A stretch of DNA of 58,221 bases from Microbacterium testaceum (lineage in GTDB: Bacteria > Actinomycetota > Actinomycetes > Actinomycetales > Microbacteriaceae). Shown here one piece after another: positions 17,810 through 25,989 of this stretch; within the stretch, counting starts at the first letter, position 1; every line of letters starts with the position of its first letter. The stretch lies in the NCBI RefSeq assembly GCF_001476285.1, contig NZ_LDRU01000085.1:1-58221 (forward strand), given 5' to 3'. The notes under the pieces were generated by a model. It made no database searches. It worked only from the letters and a program-made list of their open reading frames with translations, and was not told where the DNA came from. The position numbers were made by a program, and so were the translations under genes.

Positions 17810-18448
17810 CTACTTCGCTGCGGCGACGGCGGTCCGGGCGATGAGCAGCCCCGCGATGATCTGCGCGCCCGTGGACACGAAGTACATCGTGTTCGTCAGG
17901 GCCTCGATCGAGCTCGCGTTGATGACGGCACCGAGCGCGAAGCCGATGATCGCCAGCACGAGCATCGCCCACCGCGCGGGGCCGGTGAGCACCCGTGCGC
18001 GCGCGATGACGATGCCCCCGACGAGCAGCAGCACGCCCTGGACAGCGCTCATCCCGAAGAGGAAGGCCATCGCGCCGTCGGTGGGCTCCGCGGTCGGCAG
18101 CAGGTACGCGGCGAGCAGGTAGAGGCTCTGGTTCGCGAGGAAGAAGGCGCCGAAGCCGAGCAAGGCGATCTTGCCGACGACCGACGGGCCCACAGCGCCC
18201 TGACCGTCACCGCGGCCGAGGGCGAGAGGGAACATTGCCGCGACGTGGGCGAGGGTGCTTGCGAGGAACAGCACCCAGAATGCGGCGGCGGGCCCCGGTT
18301 CGGAGGATACGTCGGTTCCGACCTCGAGGGCGGTGGCAGCGGTCAGCAGCACACCTCCGGTGAGGATCAGGATGCCGGCGCCCCGGGGCCACGCGCGGCC
18401 CGAAACACTCTCGGGAGACGAACGGACGGCAGTGACGGTAGCGCTCAT
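17810..18448 (-). CDS. multi-pass membrane protein of unknown function
   Basis: Protein of 212 residues with six hydrophobic helices of about 20 residues, for example GAGILILTGGVLLTAATALE, AFWVLFLASTLAHVAAMFPL, IALLGFGAFFLANQSLYLLA and MLVLAIIGFALGAVINASSI. No transport motif is recognisable. AAGGAG sits seven bases before the ATG. It is the first gene of a probable operon with the TetR regulator and the glycosyltransferase, which suggests it belongs to the same stress or resistance function. Confidence 0.8.
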   Translation of the reverse strand: MSATVTAVRSSPESVSGRAWPRGAGILILTGGVLLTAATALEVGTDVSSEPGPAAAFWVLFLASTLAHVAAMFPLALGRGDGQGAVGPSVVGKIALLGFGAFFLANQSLYLLAAYLLPTAEPTDGAMAFLFGMSAVQGVLLLVGGIVIARARVLTGPARWAMLVLAIIGFALGAVINASSIEALTNTMYFVSTGAQIIAGLLIARTAVAAAK

Positions 18449-18508
18449 GGGTAGCTCCTTCGAGAGGCAAGGCGGAGAACGTATGAGATGTCCCGCTCTG
18501 GTAATTCA

Positions 18509-18524
18509 CCATATAGCCATATAG
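18509..18524 (-). promoter_or_regulatory. direct repeat CCATATAG x2 in promoter region
   Basis: Two adjacent copies of CCATATAG (18509-18516 and 18517-18524) form an AT-rich island about 60 bases upstream of the membrane-protein start, in otherwise very GC-rich DNA. On the minus strand it reads CTATATGG twice, and TATATGG could supply a -10 box. Candidate regulator or promoter site for the TetR-containing operon. Confidence 0.4.
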
Positions 18525-18627
18525 ACCAATACGGGAAGCCCACCTTGAGGCGAACCACGGTCAGGCACGAGTGCGACAAGGGTGAAACCTCGCAGGACTG
18601 CGAGTCGACGCGCTGACGCGCACTTTC

Positions 18628-18637
18628 ACAATATTGT
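18628..18637. promoter_or_regulatory. palindrome ACAATATTGT
   Basis: Perfect ten-base palindrome in the same 293-bp region upstream of the membrane-protein/TetR/GT operon. TetR proteins bind short palindromes, so it is a candidate operator, but it lies about 180 bases from the start codon and could equally belong to the end of the kinase transcript. Confidence 0.35.
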
Positions 18638-18741
18638 CGTATAAGCGATTTTTGATCCGCACGCCACAGCGGATCACGCCTGTGGGCGCGCGGGGGTGGC
18701 CGGCCGGGGACCCCGTGAGGCCCGAGGTAGATCCCGCCGGA

Positions 18742-20385
18742 TCAGCGCGCCCCGGGAACGACGACGGGAAGCTCCAGCGTCACCGTCGTCCGCTCGCCCG
18801 GATCACTCTCGATGTGCACGCGCCCCTCGTGCGCGTTGACGATCGCGCGCACTCTCGTCAGCCCCAGGCCATACCCCTGGACGGCGCGCGAGCGCGCGTG
18901 GGCCGTGCGGTAGAAGCGGTCGAAGACTCGGCGCTGCTCAGCGTGCGAGAGCCCGACTCCCCCGTTCGACACCGTCAACCGGACGCGATCATCGTGCGCA
19001 CAGCAGGACACGGACACAGGCGATTCCGGCTCGCCGAACTTCACGGCGTTCGTCAGGATCTCGGCGACAGCCTCCTCCAGGCGATCGCGGTCCGCGCGCA
19101 CCTGAACGCGGGCGGCGTGCGCGACGCGCACGGGCGTCGAGCGCGCGTCGGCGAGCTTCGCGATGCGCCGGGCTGCGGCATCCACGATCTCCCCGATGTC
19201 AACGTCGGAGAAACGGAGGTCACGGTCGCAGGCGGTCGCCGACACGAGGTCGGTGATGCGGTCGAGGAGGTCGCCGGCGCGACGGTTGACGACGTCGATG
19301 TATTGCCGCAGTTTCGGGTCCTCGTGGCCGACGGCATCGTCGATGAGGGCGAGGAAGCCGGTCACGCTGGTGAGGGGCGTGCGCAACTCGTGCGAGACGG
19401 TCCGGAGGAACTGCTCGCGCACCTCGATGGCGTCGGCGAGGTCGGTGACGTCGTGCGCGACGACGACGGTGCCCTGGACGGAACCGTCCGGCCTGCGAAG
19501 CTGGTTCGAGGAGGCGAGAACGGCCATCTGCGCATCGGGCGGCCCGAGCCAGGCGAGGTGTCCGCGGAAGATCTCCCCTTGGAGTGCGCGCGGGATGAAC
19601 TGCTCCTCGGGAGGAATCCGCGTGAGGCGGTCCGCGGCGAGCACGTTCTCTCCCGCGTAGGGGGGCTCGTCGAGACGGAAGCCGGCCGCAGTCGCCATCG
19701 TCCGAGCGGCCGCGTTGGCGACTCCGAGACGACCGTCCGCGTCGAAGAATGCCACGCCCGCCTCCACGGTGTCGAGGATCCCTGTCACGAGAGCTTCGGC
19801 ATCCTGAGCCTCCGACAAGGCCCGCAGCTGTGCACGAGTCGCTTGCGCAAGCTGGCCCTCACGACGCTTCAGCCTCCGTGCAGCGAGGAACGCGGTCACC
19901 GCGAACGCGACGATTCCCAGAGGCAGAGTGACGGTGTTCGCCCACTCCGCGGCGGACTGCGGCGGAGCACCCTCGTAGAAGAAACGGAAGGCGACGATGA
20001 ACACGGAACCGAGAATCGCGAGGGCGACTCCGACCCAGTCGAACGAGTACGCGGCCCAGGCCATGGGGAAGATCGCCAACAGAGTGACACCGGGGAGCAC
20101 CTCGACGACCTCGGCGCGCACGAAGGCCACGGCGACGATGTCGAGCACCGCCACCGCCAGCAACCATGCCGGCGGAAATCGTTCCCACGGGACCAGCCTG
20201 GCAAGGACGGTCGCGACGATGCCGACGGAGAACCCAGCGATCGAGATCGTCTCGACGAGGGTGGGCAGATCGACGATCGCGACGACGACGGCGACGTAGA
20301 CGAGCCCGAGCACGAAGGGAAGCTGCGTCCGCGCGAAGACGACACGACGGCCTCTCGGGGAACTCCGCAGATCGACGATGTGCAC
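18742..20385 (-). CDS. membrane sensor histidine kinase, orphan
   Basis: Histidine kinase of about 547 residues. An N-terminal membrane module with several helices (about 15-165) is followed by a PAS-like segment (GILDTVEAGVAFFDADGRLG onward), the HisKA box FLRTVSHELRTPL with the phosphorylated His near residue 330, an N-box EILTNAVKFG, and the ATP-lid motif YGLGLTRVRAIV. The frame is open to 20613, overlapping the efflux gene, but GTG at 20385 is preferred because a TATCAT hexamer lies about 65 bases upstream (20452-20447) and hydrophobic sequence starts soon after. No response regulator is encoded next to it, so its partner must be elsewhere. The signal is unknown. Confidence 0.85.
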   Translation of the reverse strand: MHIVDLRSSPRGRRVVFARTQLPFVLGLVYVAVVVAIVDLPTLVETISIAGFSVGIVATVLARLVPWERFPPAWLLAVAVLDIVAVAFVRAEVVEVLPGVTLLAIFPMAWAAYSFDWVGVALAILGSVFIVAFRFFYEGAPPQSAAEWANTVTLPLGIVAFAVTAFLAARRLKRREGQLAQATRAQLRALSEAQDAEALVTGILDTVEAGVAFFDADGRLGVANAAARTMATAAGFRLDEPPYAGENVLAADRLTRIPPEEQFIPRALQGEIFRGHLAWLGPPDAQMAVLASSNQLRRPDGSVQGTVVVAHDVTDLADAIEVREQFLRTVSHELRTPLTSVTGFLALIDDAVGHEDPKLRQYIDVVNRRAGDLLDRITDLVSATACDRDLRFSDVDIGEIVDAAARRIAKLADARSTPVRVAHAARVQVRADRDRLEEAVAEILTNAVKFGEPESPVSVSCCAHDDRVRLTVSNGGVGLSHAEQRRVFDRFYRTAHARSRAVQGYGLGLTRVRAIVNAHEGRVHIESDPGERTTVTLELPVVVPGAR

Positions 20386-20554
20386 GGGTCGCTTGCACCT
20401 GCTCTCGGGCCGGTGGAACGTGTGGGACAGCCGGGAAACGAAACGTATGATATCGGACGCGCATCTCCCCCCACAGCCAACGCGGGCGCGTAGGGCCCGA
20501 CAGACGCGGAACGCCGCCATCCCCGGGGGAGACGGCGGCGTTCCGGAGCGAGCG

Positions 20555-22108
20555 CTACTGGCTCGCCGCTGCGTTCGCGGGTTTCGCGGCGGAAGCCGCG
20601 TCACGCGGCGCACCGTGAGGGCGGATCATCGCCGGCCGACGCATGAACAACACGGCGACGAGACCCACACCGATCACGATGATCGGCAGGACGAGCGACT
20701 GCCCCATCGCCTGCGAGAAGCCGCCGACCACCTGCGGCGGCAAAGCCCCGCCGCCGAAAGAGGCCGAGGCATCCGCTGCCCCGGGCAGGTTCGCCTCGAG
20801 GCGCGCCTGCATGAAGGCGGCGATGGATGCCGAGCCGATGACCGATCCGACGGTCCGGGTCGTGTTGTAGATGCCGGCGCCGGCGCCCGCCTGGCGCGGC
20901 GGCAGGTTGCGCGTCGCGGTGGTCGCGAGCGGACCCCACATTCCGGCGTTCCCGACCCCCATCAGCGCGGACGGGATGAGGAAAGCCCAGATCGGGGCAT
21001 CGTTCAGAATGAGCGCGACGTAGATGCCGAGCGATCCGCCGACGAGCAGCAGCCCCGGCACGAGCAGGAAGCGCGGGTCGGTGCGGTCGAGGAGCTTGCC
21101 GGCGAACGGAGCGAGCACGCCCGAGAGGATCGCGAGCGGCACGAGCAGCAGGGCCGACTCGGTCGGGGTGAGGCCGCGCGCGAGCTGCAGGTAGAACATC
21201 TGCGGCAGAGCCATGCTCGTCACGGTGAAACCGACCGCGGCGATGGCGAGGTTCGCGACCGAGAAGTTGCGGTCGCGGAAGAGGTCGAGCGGCACGAGGG
21301 GCTCCCCCTTGCTGCGCGCCTGCGTCCAGACGAACAGCGCCATGACGACGACACCCGCGGCGACCATCCCCCAGATCCACGCCGCCCACGAGTAGTGCTC
21401 CCCCTCCTGCAGACCGAAGACGATGAGGAACAGACCGATCGCGCTGAGCACGACGCCGAGGATGTCGAACTTGTGCGCCGTCCGCGGAAGCTGCGGGACG
21501 AGGATCATCGCGGCGACGAAACCGATGATGCCGACGGGGATGTTGATGAAGAAGATCCACTCCCATCCGAGGCCGTCGACGAGCAGACCGCCCGCGAGCG
21601 GCCCGACGAGGGTCGCGACCCCGGCGGTGGCGCCCCACAGCCCCATGGCCGCACCGCGGTTCTGCGGCGGGAAGGTACGCGTGATCACGGCCATCGTCTG
21701 CGGCGTCATGAGCGCGGCCCCCAGGCCCTGAACCGCACGAGCGACGATCAGCACCTCGAGCGAGGGAGCGAGACCGCACGCCAGCGAGGCGAGCGTGAAG
21801 ATCGCGAGGCCCGTCAGGTAGATGTTCTTCGGACCGAAGCGGTCGCCGAGGCGCCCGGTGATGAGCAGCGGCACGGCGTAGGTCAGCAGGTAGGCGCTGG
21901 TGACCCACACGACGTTGTCGAGGTTGTTGGTGTCCGGGTCGAGAGCCGCCTTGATCGCGGGGTTCGCGACCGAGACGATCGTGGTGTCGACGAGGATCAT
22001 GAAGAAGCCGATGACGAGCGCCCAGAGGGCGGGCCAGGGGCTGCGTTCGTGGGTCTTGTGCGACCCGGTTCGGGTGGATGCCGTCGAGGCGGCGCGGGCG
22101 TCGGTCAT
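20555..22108 (-). CDS. DHA2-family (EmrB/QacA type) drug efflux transporter
   Basis: Major facilitator of 517 residues with about 14 predicted helices, the DHA2 layout. Diagnostic segments are FMILVDTTIVSVANPAI (motif D1 in helix 1), RLGDRFGPKNIYLTG (motif A), ARAVQGLGAALMTPQTMA (motif B) and LVGPLAGGLLVDGLGWEWIF (motif C of proton antiporters). These pumps expel cationic dyes, antibiotics or toxic metabolites. Its start overlaps the stop of the PadR regulator by four bases (ATGA), so pump and regulator form a two-gene operon. Substrate unknown. Confidence 0.93.
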   Translation of the reverse strand: MTDARAASTASTRTGSHKTHERSPWPALWALVIGFFMILVDTTIVSVANPAIKAALDPDTNNLDNVVWVTSAYLLTYAVPLLITGRLGDRFGPKNIYLTGLAIFTLASLACGLAPSLEVLIVARAVQGLGAALMTPQTMAVITRTFPPQNRGAAMGLWGATAGVATLVGPLAGGLLVDGLGWEWIFFINIPVGIIGFVAAMILVPQLPRTAHKFDILGVVLSAIGLFLIVFGLQEGEHYSWAAWIWGMVAAGVVVMALFVWTQARSKGEPLVPLDLFRDRNFSVANLAIAAVGFTVTSMALPQMFYLQLARGLTPTESALLLVPLAILSGVLAPFAGKLLDRTDPRFLLVPGLLLVGGSLGIYVALILNDAPIWAFLIPSALMGVGNAGMWGPLATTATRNLPPRQAGAGAGIYNTTRTVGSVIGSASIAAFMQARLEANLPGAADASASFGGGALPPQVVGGFSQAMGQSLVLPIIVIGVGLVAVLFMRRPAMIRPHGAPRDAASAAKPANAAASQ

Positions 22109-22728
22109 GCGAATGTCTCCCTCGAGACGCGGTGCTTGTTCTTGATGTGTTCGGGGATCTCGGCGACGCCCCAGGGCAGGGTGCGATCGACGAGACGCGC
22201 GCGCAGCGAGTCCTGCCACGCGAGTTCGGCGTCGAGCAGAGCAGCCTGGCGCTGCAGCTCGACCAGGAATTGCTCGGGAGTGTCGCGATCGGCGGCGGAC
22301 TCGAGACCGGCGCGATGCTCTGCGATGGAGGCTTCGAGCATCGTGCGGCGCTGGTCGAGCAGGGTGACGACCTCGTCGCGCTCGAGGTTGTGTGCTTCGG
22401 AGAGGGCGACGCGGAAGTCGCTCTGACGGTCGATCTGTGGCAGCTCGGCGCGGACCCAGTCCTCGACGGCCTGGCGACCGGCATCCAGAAGCGTGTACGT
22501 GGTGCGCTCGGGACGGTTCCCCTCGCGGTCGACGCCCACCTCGGCGAGCAGGCCGTCCCGTTCGAGACGAGCGACCGTGTGGTAGATGGTCCCCTTCTGC
22601 AGCGGGACGAGCCGGTCGTCGCGGCGCTCTTTCAGCAGGCGCACGAGCTCGTAGGTGTGCATGTCGGCCTCGCGCAGGGTGGCGAGGATCATGACGGCGA
22701 TCGGGGTGAGGCGGCTGGCGTCTGGCAT
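22105..22728 (-). CDS. PadR-family transcriptional regulator
   Basis: Regulator of 207 residues. The winged helix opens SRLTPIAVMILATLREADMHTYELV and continues LQKGTIYHTVARLERDGLL, the classic PadR pattern, and the C-terminal half is helical (dimerisation and effector binding). AGGAGGA precedes the ATG. The gene overlaps the efflux transporter it presumably controls. The promoter region carries the perfect palindrome TAGTCCACGTGGACTA 27 bases upstream, covering a TATAGT -10, so autorepression with ligand release is the likely mode. Confidence 0.94.
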   Translation of the reverse strand: MPDASRLTPIAVMILATLREADMHTYELVRLLKERRDDRLVPLQKGTIYHTVARLERDGLLAEVGVDREGNRPERTTYTLLDAGRQAVEDWVRAELPQIDRQSDFRVALSEAHNLERDEVVTLLDQRRTMLEASIAEHRAGLESAADRDTPEQFLVELQRQAALLDAELAWQDSLRARLVDRTLPWGVAEIPEHIKNKHRVSRETFA

Positions 22729-22754
22729 CCGTCCTCCTCATGGTCCGTGCTGAC

Positions 22755-22770
22755 TAGTCCACGTGGACTA
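22755..22770. promoter_or_regulatory. 16-bp palindromic operator of the PadR/efflux operon
   Basis: TAGTCCACGTGGACTA is a perfect inverted repeat. On the minus strand TATAGT (22772-22767) overlaps its edge, giving a -10 box that bound PadR would block; predicted transcription starts inside the palindrome, about 30 bases before the PadR start codon. Confidence 0.7.
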
Positions 22771-22828
22771 TACGCTCATTCGCGCCGCCGCGCGAGCCCG
22801 CGCACCAGCACCGCGCGCCCATGCCCAC

Positions 22829-22892
22829 GCCCGCATCCGCGCCCGCACCCGCACCCGCATCCGCGCCCGCACCCGCACCCGCACCCGCACCC
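22829..22892. repeat. CCGCACC-type hexamer tandem repeat
   Basis: Low-complexity run built of CCGCAC, CCGCGC and CCGCAT hexamers between the PadR promoter and a strong inverted repeat. It resembles slippage-generated microsatellite DNA; I see no coding or regulatory role. Confidence 0.7.
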
Positions 22893-22905
22893 GAGCGCAG
22901 CGCCG

Positions 22906-22958
22906 AGTGTCCAAAACACCCGGACGGAATTCCGAAGCGTCCGGGTGTTTTGGACACT
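22906..22958 (-). terminator. perfect 21-bp inverted repeat, probable terminator of the BCCT gene
   Basis: Arms at 22906-22926 and 22938-22958 are perfect reverse complements around an 11-base loop (GAATTCCGAAG). It lies about 60 bases after the BCCT stop on the minus strand. Each arm includes an AAAACACCCGG/CCGGGTGTTTT block. No U-run follows the stem, but the length makes strong termination in both directions likely. Confidence 0.75.
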
Positions 22959-23017
22959 GAACGGCCCGACAAGGCGCGGGACCGCGGAGGGGTGAGCGCG
23001 GACGTCGCGCGAACGCG

Positions 23018-24766
23018 CTACGAGTCGGCCGGCGGGGCCGACGGAGGCGTCTCGGCCGAAGGCGCGGAAGACCGCGCCGCGGCGGTCGGTACCGCGCGGC
23101 GCACCCAGCGCACCGGGATGCCGAAGATGCCGCGTTGATTGGGCTCCTCGACCTCGAGACCGTAGTGCTCGCCGATCGCGTCGCGCAGCTGCGCCCGCTC
23201 GGCCTTGTCGTACGCGCGCATCTCGCGACGGAAGGCCGTCACCGTCGCCCAGCAGATCGCGAGCAGCACGATGCTGAAGGGAAGGGCGATGCTGATCGCC
23301 GCGGTCTGCAGGGCGGTGAGCCCGCCCGCGATGAGCAGGGCGAACGCGATGACGGCGGTGGCGAGGGCGAAGAACACGCGGACCCAGTTCTTCGGCTCCT
23401 CCTCGCCGCCGGTCGCGATCATGCTCATCACGAGCGCGCCGGAGTCGGCGGAGGTCACGAAGAACACGGCGATGAGGATGAGGAAGCCGACGATCAGCAC
23501 GACGGAGCCCGGAACACCCTCGAGCATCTGGAACAGTGCCGTCGAGACGTCGACCGACCCATCGGCACCGGTGTACGACGCCGTGCCGGTCAGCTCACCG
23601 TAGATCGCGGTGCCGCCGAGGACGGTGAACCACAGGATGCCGACGAGCGTGGGCACCAGGATGACCCCGACGACGAACTCGCGAACGGTGCGACCGCGCG
23701 AGATGCGCGCGATGAAGATTCCGACGAAGGGAGCCCACGAGATCCACCAACCCCAGTAGAAGGCCGTCCAGGCGCCCTGCCACGCCACGCCGTCGTCACC
23801 CGCGTAGGCGCTGACCGTGAAGGACAGGCCGACGAAGCTCTGGATGTAGTTGCCGATCGACTGCACGACGTCGCGGAGCAGGAACTCGGTGGGACCGACG
23901 AAGAGCAGGAAGAGCATCAGGACCCCGGCGAGGACGAGGTTGATGTTCGACAGCCACTTCATGCCCTTGCCGACGCCCGACAGCAGAGAGAAGAGCACCA
24001 AGCCGGTGATGACGCCGATGATGATCGCCTGGCTGACGATGTTGGGCGACACGACCCCGAGGAAGTCCAGGCCCGCGCTGATCTGGAGGACGCCGAGACC
24101 GAGGGACGTCGCGACGCCGAAGAGCGTTCCGACGAGGGCGGCGACATCGACCGCGTTGCCCCAGCCGCCCTGCACGAGGCGGGCACCGAGGATCGGCTCC
24201 AGCGCCCACCGGATGGTGCGCGGACGCTTGCGACGGTGGAAGGCGTAGGCGAGCGCGAGTCCCAGCACGACGTAGATCGACCACGCGTGCACGCCCCAGT
24301 GCAGGAAGGTCTGCGACATGGCCTGCTGCGCGAGCTCTGCGGGGGTGCCCGTGACGCCGGGGCGGGGCGAGACGAAGTGGCTGAGCGGCTCGCTCACGCC
24401 GTAGAACACCAGGCCGATGCCCATGCCCGCGGCGAACAGCAGCGAGAACCACGACATCGTCGAGAACTCGGGCTCGTCGTCGTCCTGACCGAGCTTGATG
24501 TTGCCGAAGCGGCTGAAGCCCATCGCGAGGGCGAAGACGACGAAGAACGCCGCGATCAGCACGTAGTACCAGTTGAAGGTCGAGACGATCGCCGTCTGCA
24601 CGGTGTCGAATGTGGCCTCGGCCGCGGCGGGGAAGAACAGCGCGAAGGCGATGAACGCCAGAGCGATGGCCGCGGCGGGCCAGAACACCCATCCGCGAAT
24701 GGTCTTGTGACGACTACCGAGATGGGGATCGATGTTCACCGCGGTATCGGGGGCTGCCTCGGTCAT
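23018..24766 (-). CDS. BCCT-family betaine/choline/carnitine transporter
   Basis: Carrier of 582 residues with about 12 helices. Family marks are AAGMGIGLVFYGVSEPLSHF near residue 105, WGVHAWSIYVVLGLALAYAF in the next helices, and the aromatic WWISWAPFVGIFIARISRGR segment in the substrate-binding helix. BCCT proteins take up glycine betaine, choline or related trimethylammonium compounds with sodium or protons, usually for osmoprotection. The C-terminal tail is charged and could be a regulatory, osmosensing part. It is divergent from purC with 111 bases between the starts. The frame is open far upstream, but MTEAAPDTAV is the natural N-terminus. Confidence 0.93.
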   Translation of the reverse strand: MTEAAPDTAVNIDPHLGSRHKTIRGWVFWPAAAIALAFIAFALFFPAAAEATFDTVQTAIVSTFNWYYVLIAAFFVVFALAMGFSRFGNIKLGQDDDEPEFSTMSWFSLLFAAGMGIGLVFYGVSEPLSHFVSPRPGVTGTPAELAQQAMSQTFLHWGVHAWSIYVVLGLALAYAFHRRKRPRTIRWALEPILGARLVQGGWGNAVDVAALVGTLFGVATSLGLGVLQISAGLDFLGVVSPNIVSQAIIIGVITGLVLFSLLSGVGKGMKWLSNINLVLAGVLMLFLLFVGPTEFLLRDVVQSIGNYIQSFVGLSFTVSAYAGDDGVAWQGAWTAFYWGWWISWAPFVGIFIARISRGRTVREFVVGVILVPTLVGILWFTVLGGTAIYGELTGTASYTGADGSVDVSTALFQMLEGVPGSVVLIVGFLILIAVFFVTSADSGALVMSMIATGGEEEPKNWVRVFFALATAVIAFALLIAGGLTALQTAAISIALPFSIVLLAICWATVTAFRREMRAYDKAERAQLRDAIGEHYGLEVEEPNQRGIFGIPVRWVRRAVPTAAARSSAPSAETPPSAPPADS

Positions 24767-24877
24767 TCCATCAACGGTAGTCAGCGGCGTCCCGCGTGCC
24801 GGGGGGCAGGCGCCGCGAAGCGCGGTGTGGCACAATCCGCGCCGGTGCGGAGCGTCCACACCCGCAATAATGAGCGG

Positions 24878-25810
24878 GTGACCTCCGCTCCCCCCGCCGA
24901 TCTCGCCGGCTGGCGCCACGTCTACTCCGGCAAGGTGCGCGACCTCTACGTTCCCGCCGACACCGCCGACGACGCCGCGCCCACCCACCTCCTCGTGGTC
25001 GCGAGCGACCGCGTGAGCGCATTCGACCACGTGCTCTCCCCCGGCATCCCCGACAAGGGCGTGCTGCTGACGACCCTGAGCCTGTGGTGGTTCGACCAGC
25101 TCGCCGGCGGCGACGGAGGGCGTGGCATCCCGAATCACCTCGCTGCCGACCACGTGCTCGCGGGCGACGACGCGGTGGAGCTGATCCCGGATGCCGTGCG
25201 CGGACGCGCCATGCTGGTCCGCTCGCTCGACATGCAGCCGATCGAGTGCGTCGTTCGCGGGTATCTCACCGGCTCGGGCTGGGCGGAGTACCGCACGGCG
25301 GGAACGGTCTGTGGCATCCCTCTCCCCGAGGGCCTGAACGACGGCGACCGCCTGCCGGAGCCGCTCTACACTCCGGCGTTCAAGGCGCCGATGGGCGAGC
25401 ATGACGAGAACATCACGTTCGAGCGGTCGGTCGAGATCGTCGGCGCCGAGACCGCCGCGGCGCTGCGCGACCTGTCGCTCGAGATCTACCGCCGCGCGGC
25501 GGCGACCGCCGAGGCGCGTGGGCTGATCCTCGCCGACACGAAGTTCGAGTTCGGCTTCGACGCCCAGGGCGTGCTGACCCTGGCCGACGAGGTGCTGACG
25601 TCGGACTCGTCTCGATACTGGGATGCCGAGTCCTGGCGCACGGGGACCACTCCGGCCGAGCGGATGGCGAGCTTCGACAAGCAGATCGTCCGCGACTGGC
25701 TCGCGGCGAACTGGGACAAGCAGGGCGAGCCGCCCGTGCTCCCGTCCGAGATCGTCGAGCGGACGCGCGAGCGTTACGCCGAACTCCTGCGTCTGCTGAC
25801 GGCATCCTGA
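24878..25810 (+). CDS. purC: phosphoribosylaminoimidazole-succinocarboxamide synthase
   Basis: SAICAR synthetase of 310 residues, the eighth step of purine synthesis (CAIR + aspartate + ATP). Family marks are YSGKVRDLY at the start, ASDRVSAFDHVLSPGIPDKG, ECVVRGYLTGSGW, TPAFKAPMGEHDENI and LADTKFEFGF, and TLADEVLTSDSSRYW. The start is GTG without Shine-Dalgarno; AATAAT (24866-24871) ends six bases upstream, fitting a leaderless mRNA. No other pur gene is adjacent; purD is about 17.6 kb upstream. Confidence 0.97.
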   Translation: MTSAPPADLAGWRHVYSGKVRDLYVPADTADDAAPTHLLVVASDRVSAFDHVLSPGIPDKGVLLTTLSLWWFDQLAGGDGGRGIPNHLAADHVLAGDDAVELIPDAVRGRAMLVRSLDMQPIECVVRGYLTGSGWAEYRTAGTVCGIPLPEGLNDGDRLPEPLYTPAFKAPMGEHDENITFERSVEIVGAETAAALRDLSLEIYRRAAATAEARGLILADTKFEFGFDAQGVLTLADEVLTSDSSRYWDAESWRTGTTPAERMASFDKQIVRDWLAANWDKQGEPPVLPSEIVERTRERYAELLRLLTAS

Positions 25811-25824
25811 CCCGCCCGCGGAGG

Positions 25825-25960
25825 CTTCGACGAGCTCAGCCACCGCTCCCTCCTCGCCGCATGCGCCCCCCGAGCACCGCGCGCCGAGCCCGAGCACCGG
25901 CCCCTGAGCTGAGGACCAGTCCCTAAGCCGAGCACCGTCCCTGAGCCTGTCGAAGGGACC
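25825..25960. repeat. degenerate TTCGAC..CTCAGG-type palindromic repeat cluster
   Basis: Contains CTTCGACGAGCTCAGC (25825-25840) and the inverse form GTCCCTGAGCCTGTCGAAGG (from 25937), with diverged GAGCACCG-N-CCCTGAG units between. Repeats of this CTGAGC-TGTCGAAG type are, from memory, widespread between genes in actinobacterial genomes. It fills most of the 179-bp gap between purC and the permease gene. Confidence 0.6.
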
Positions 25961-25989
25961 CGCGACCCCCCCCCCACCCAAGGAGACAC

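Noticed and set aside
23135..24877. Plus-strand open frame opposite the BCCT gene, continuous with purC
   Set aside because: Asp/Arg/Glu-rich mirror frame; purC has its own GTG and promoter at 24866-24880.
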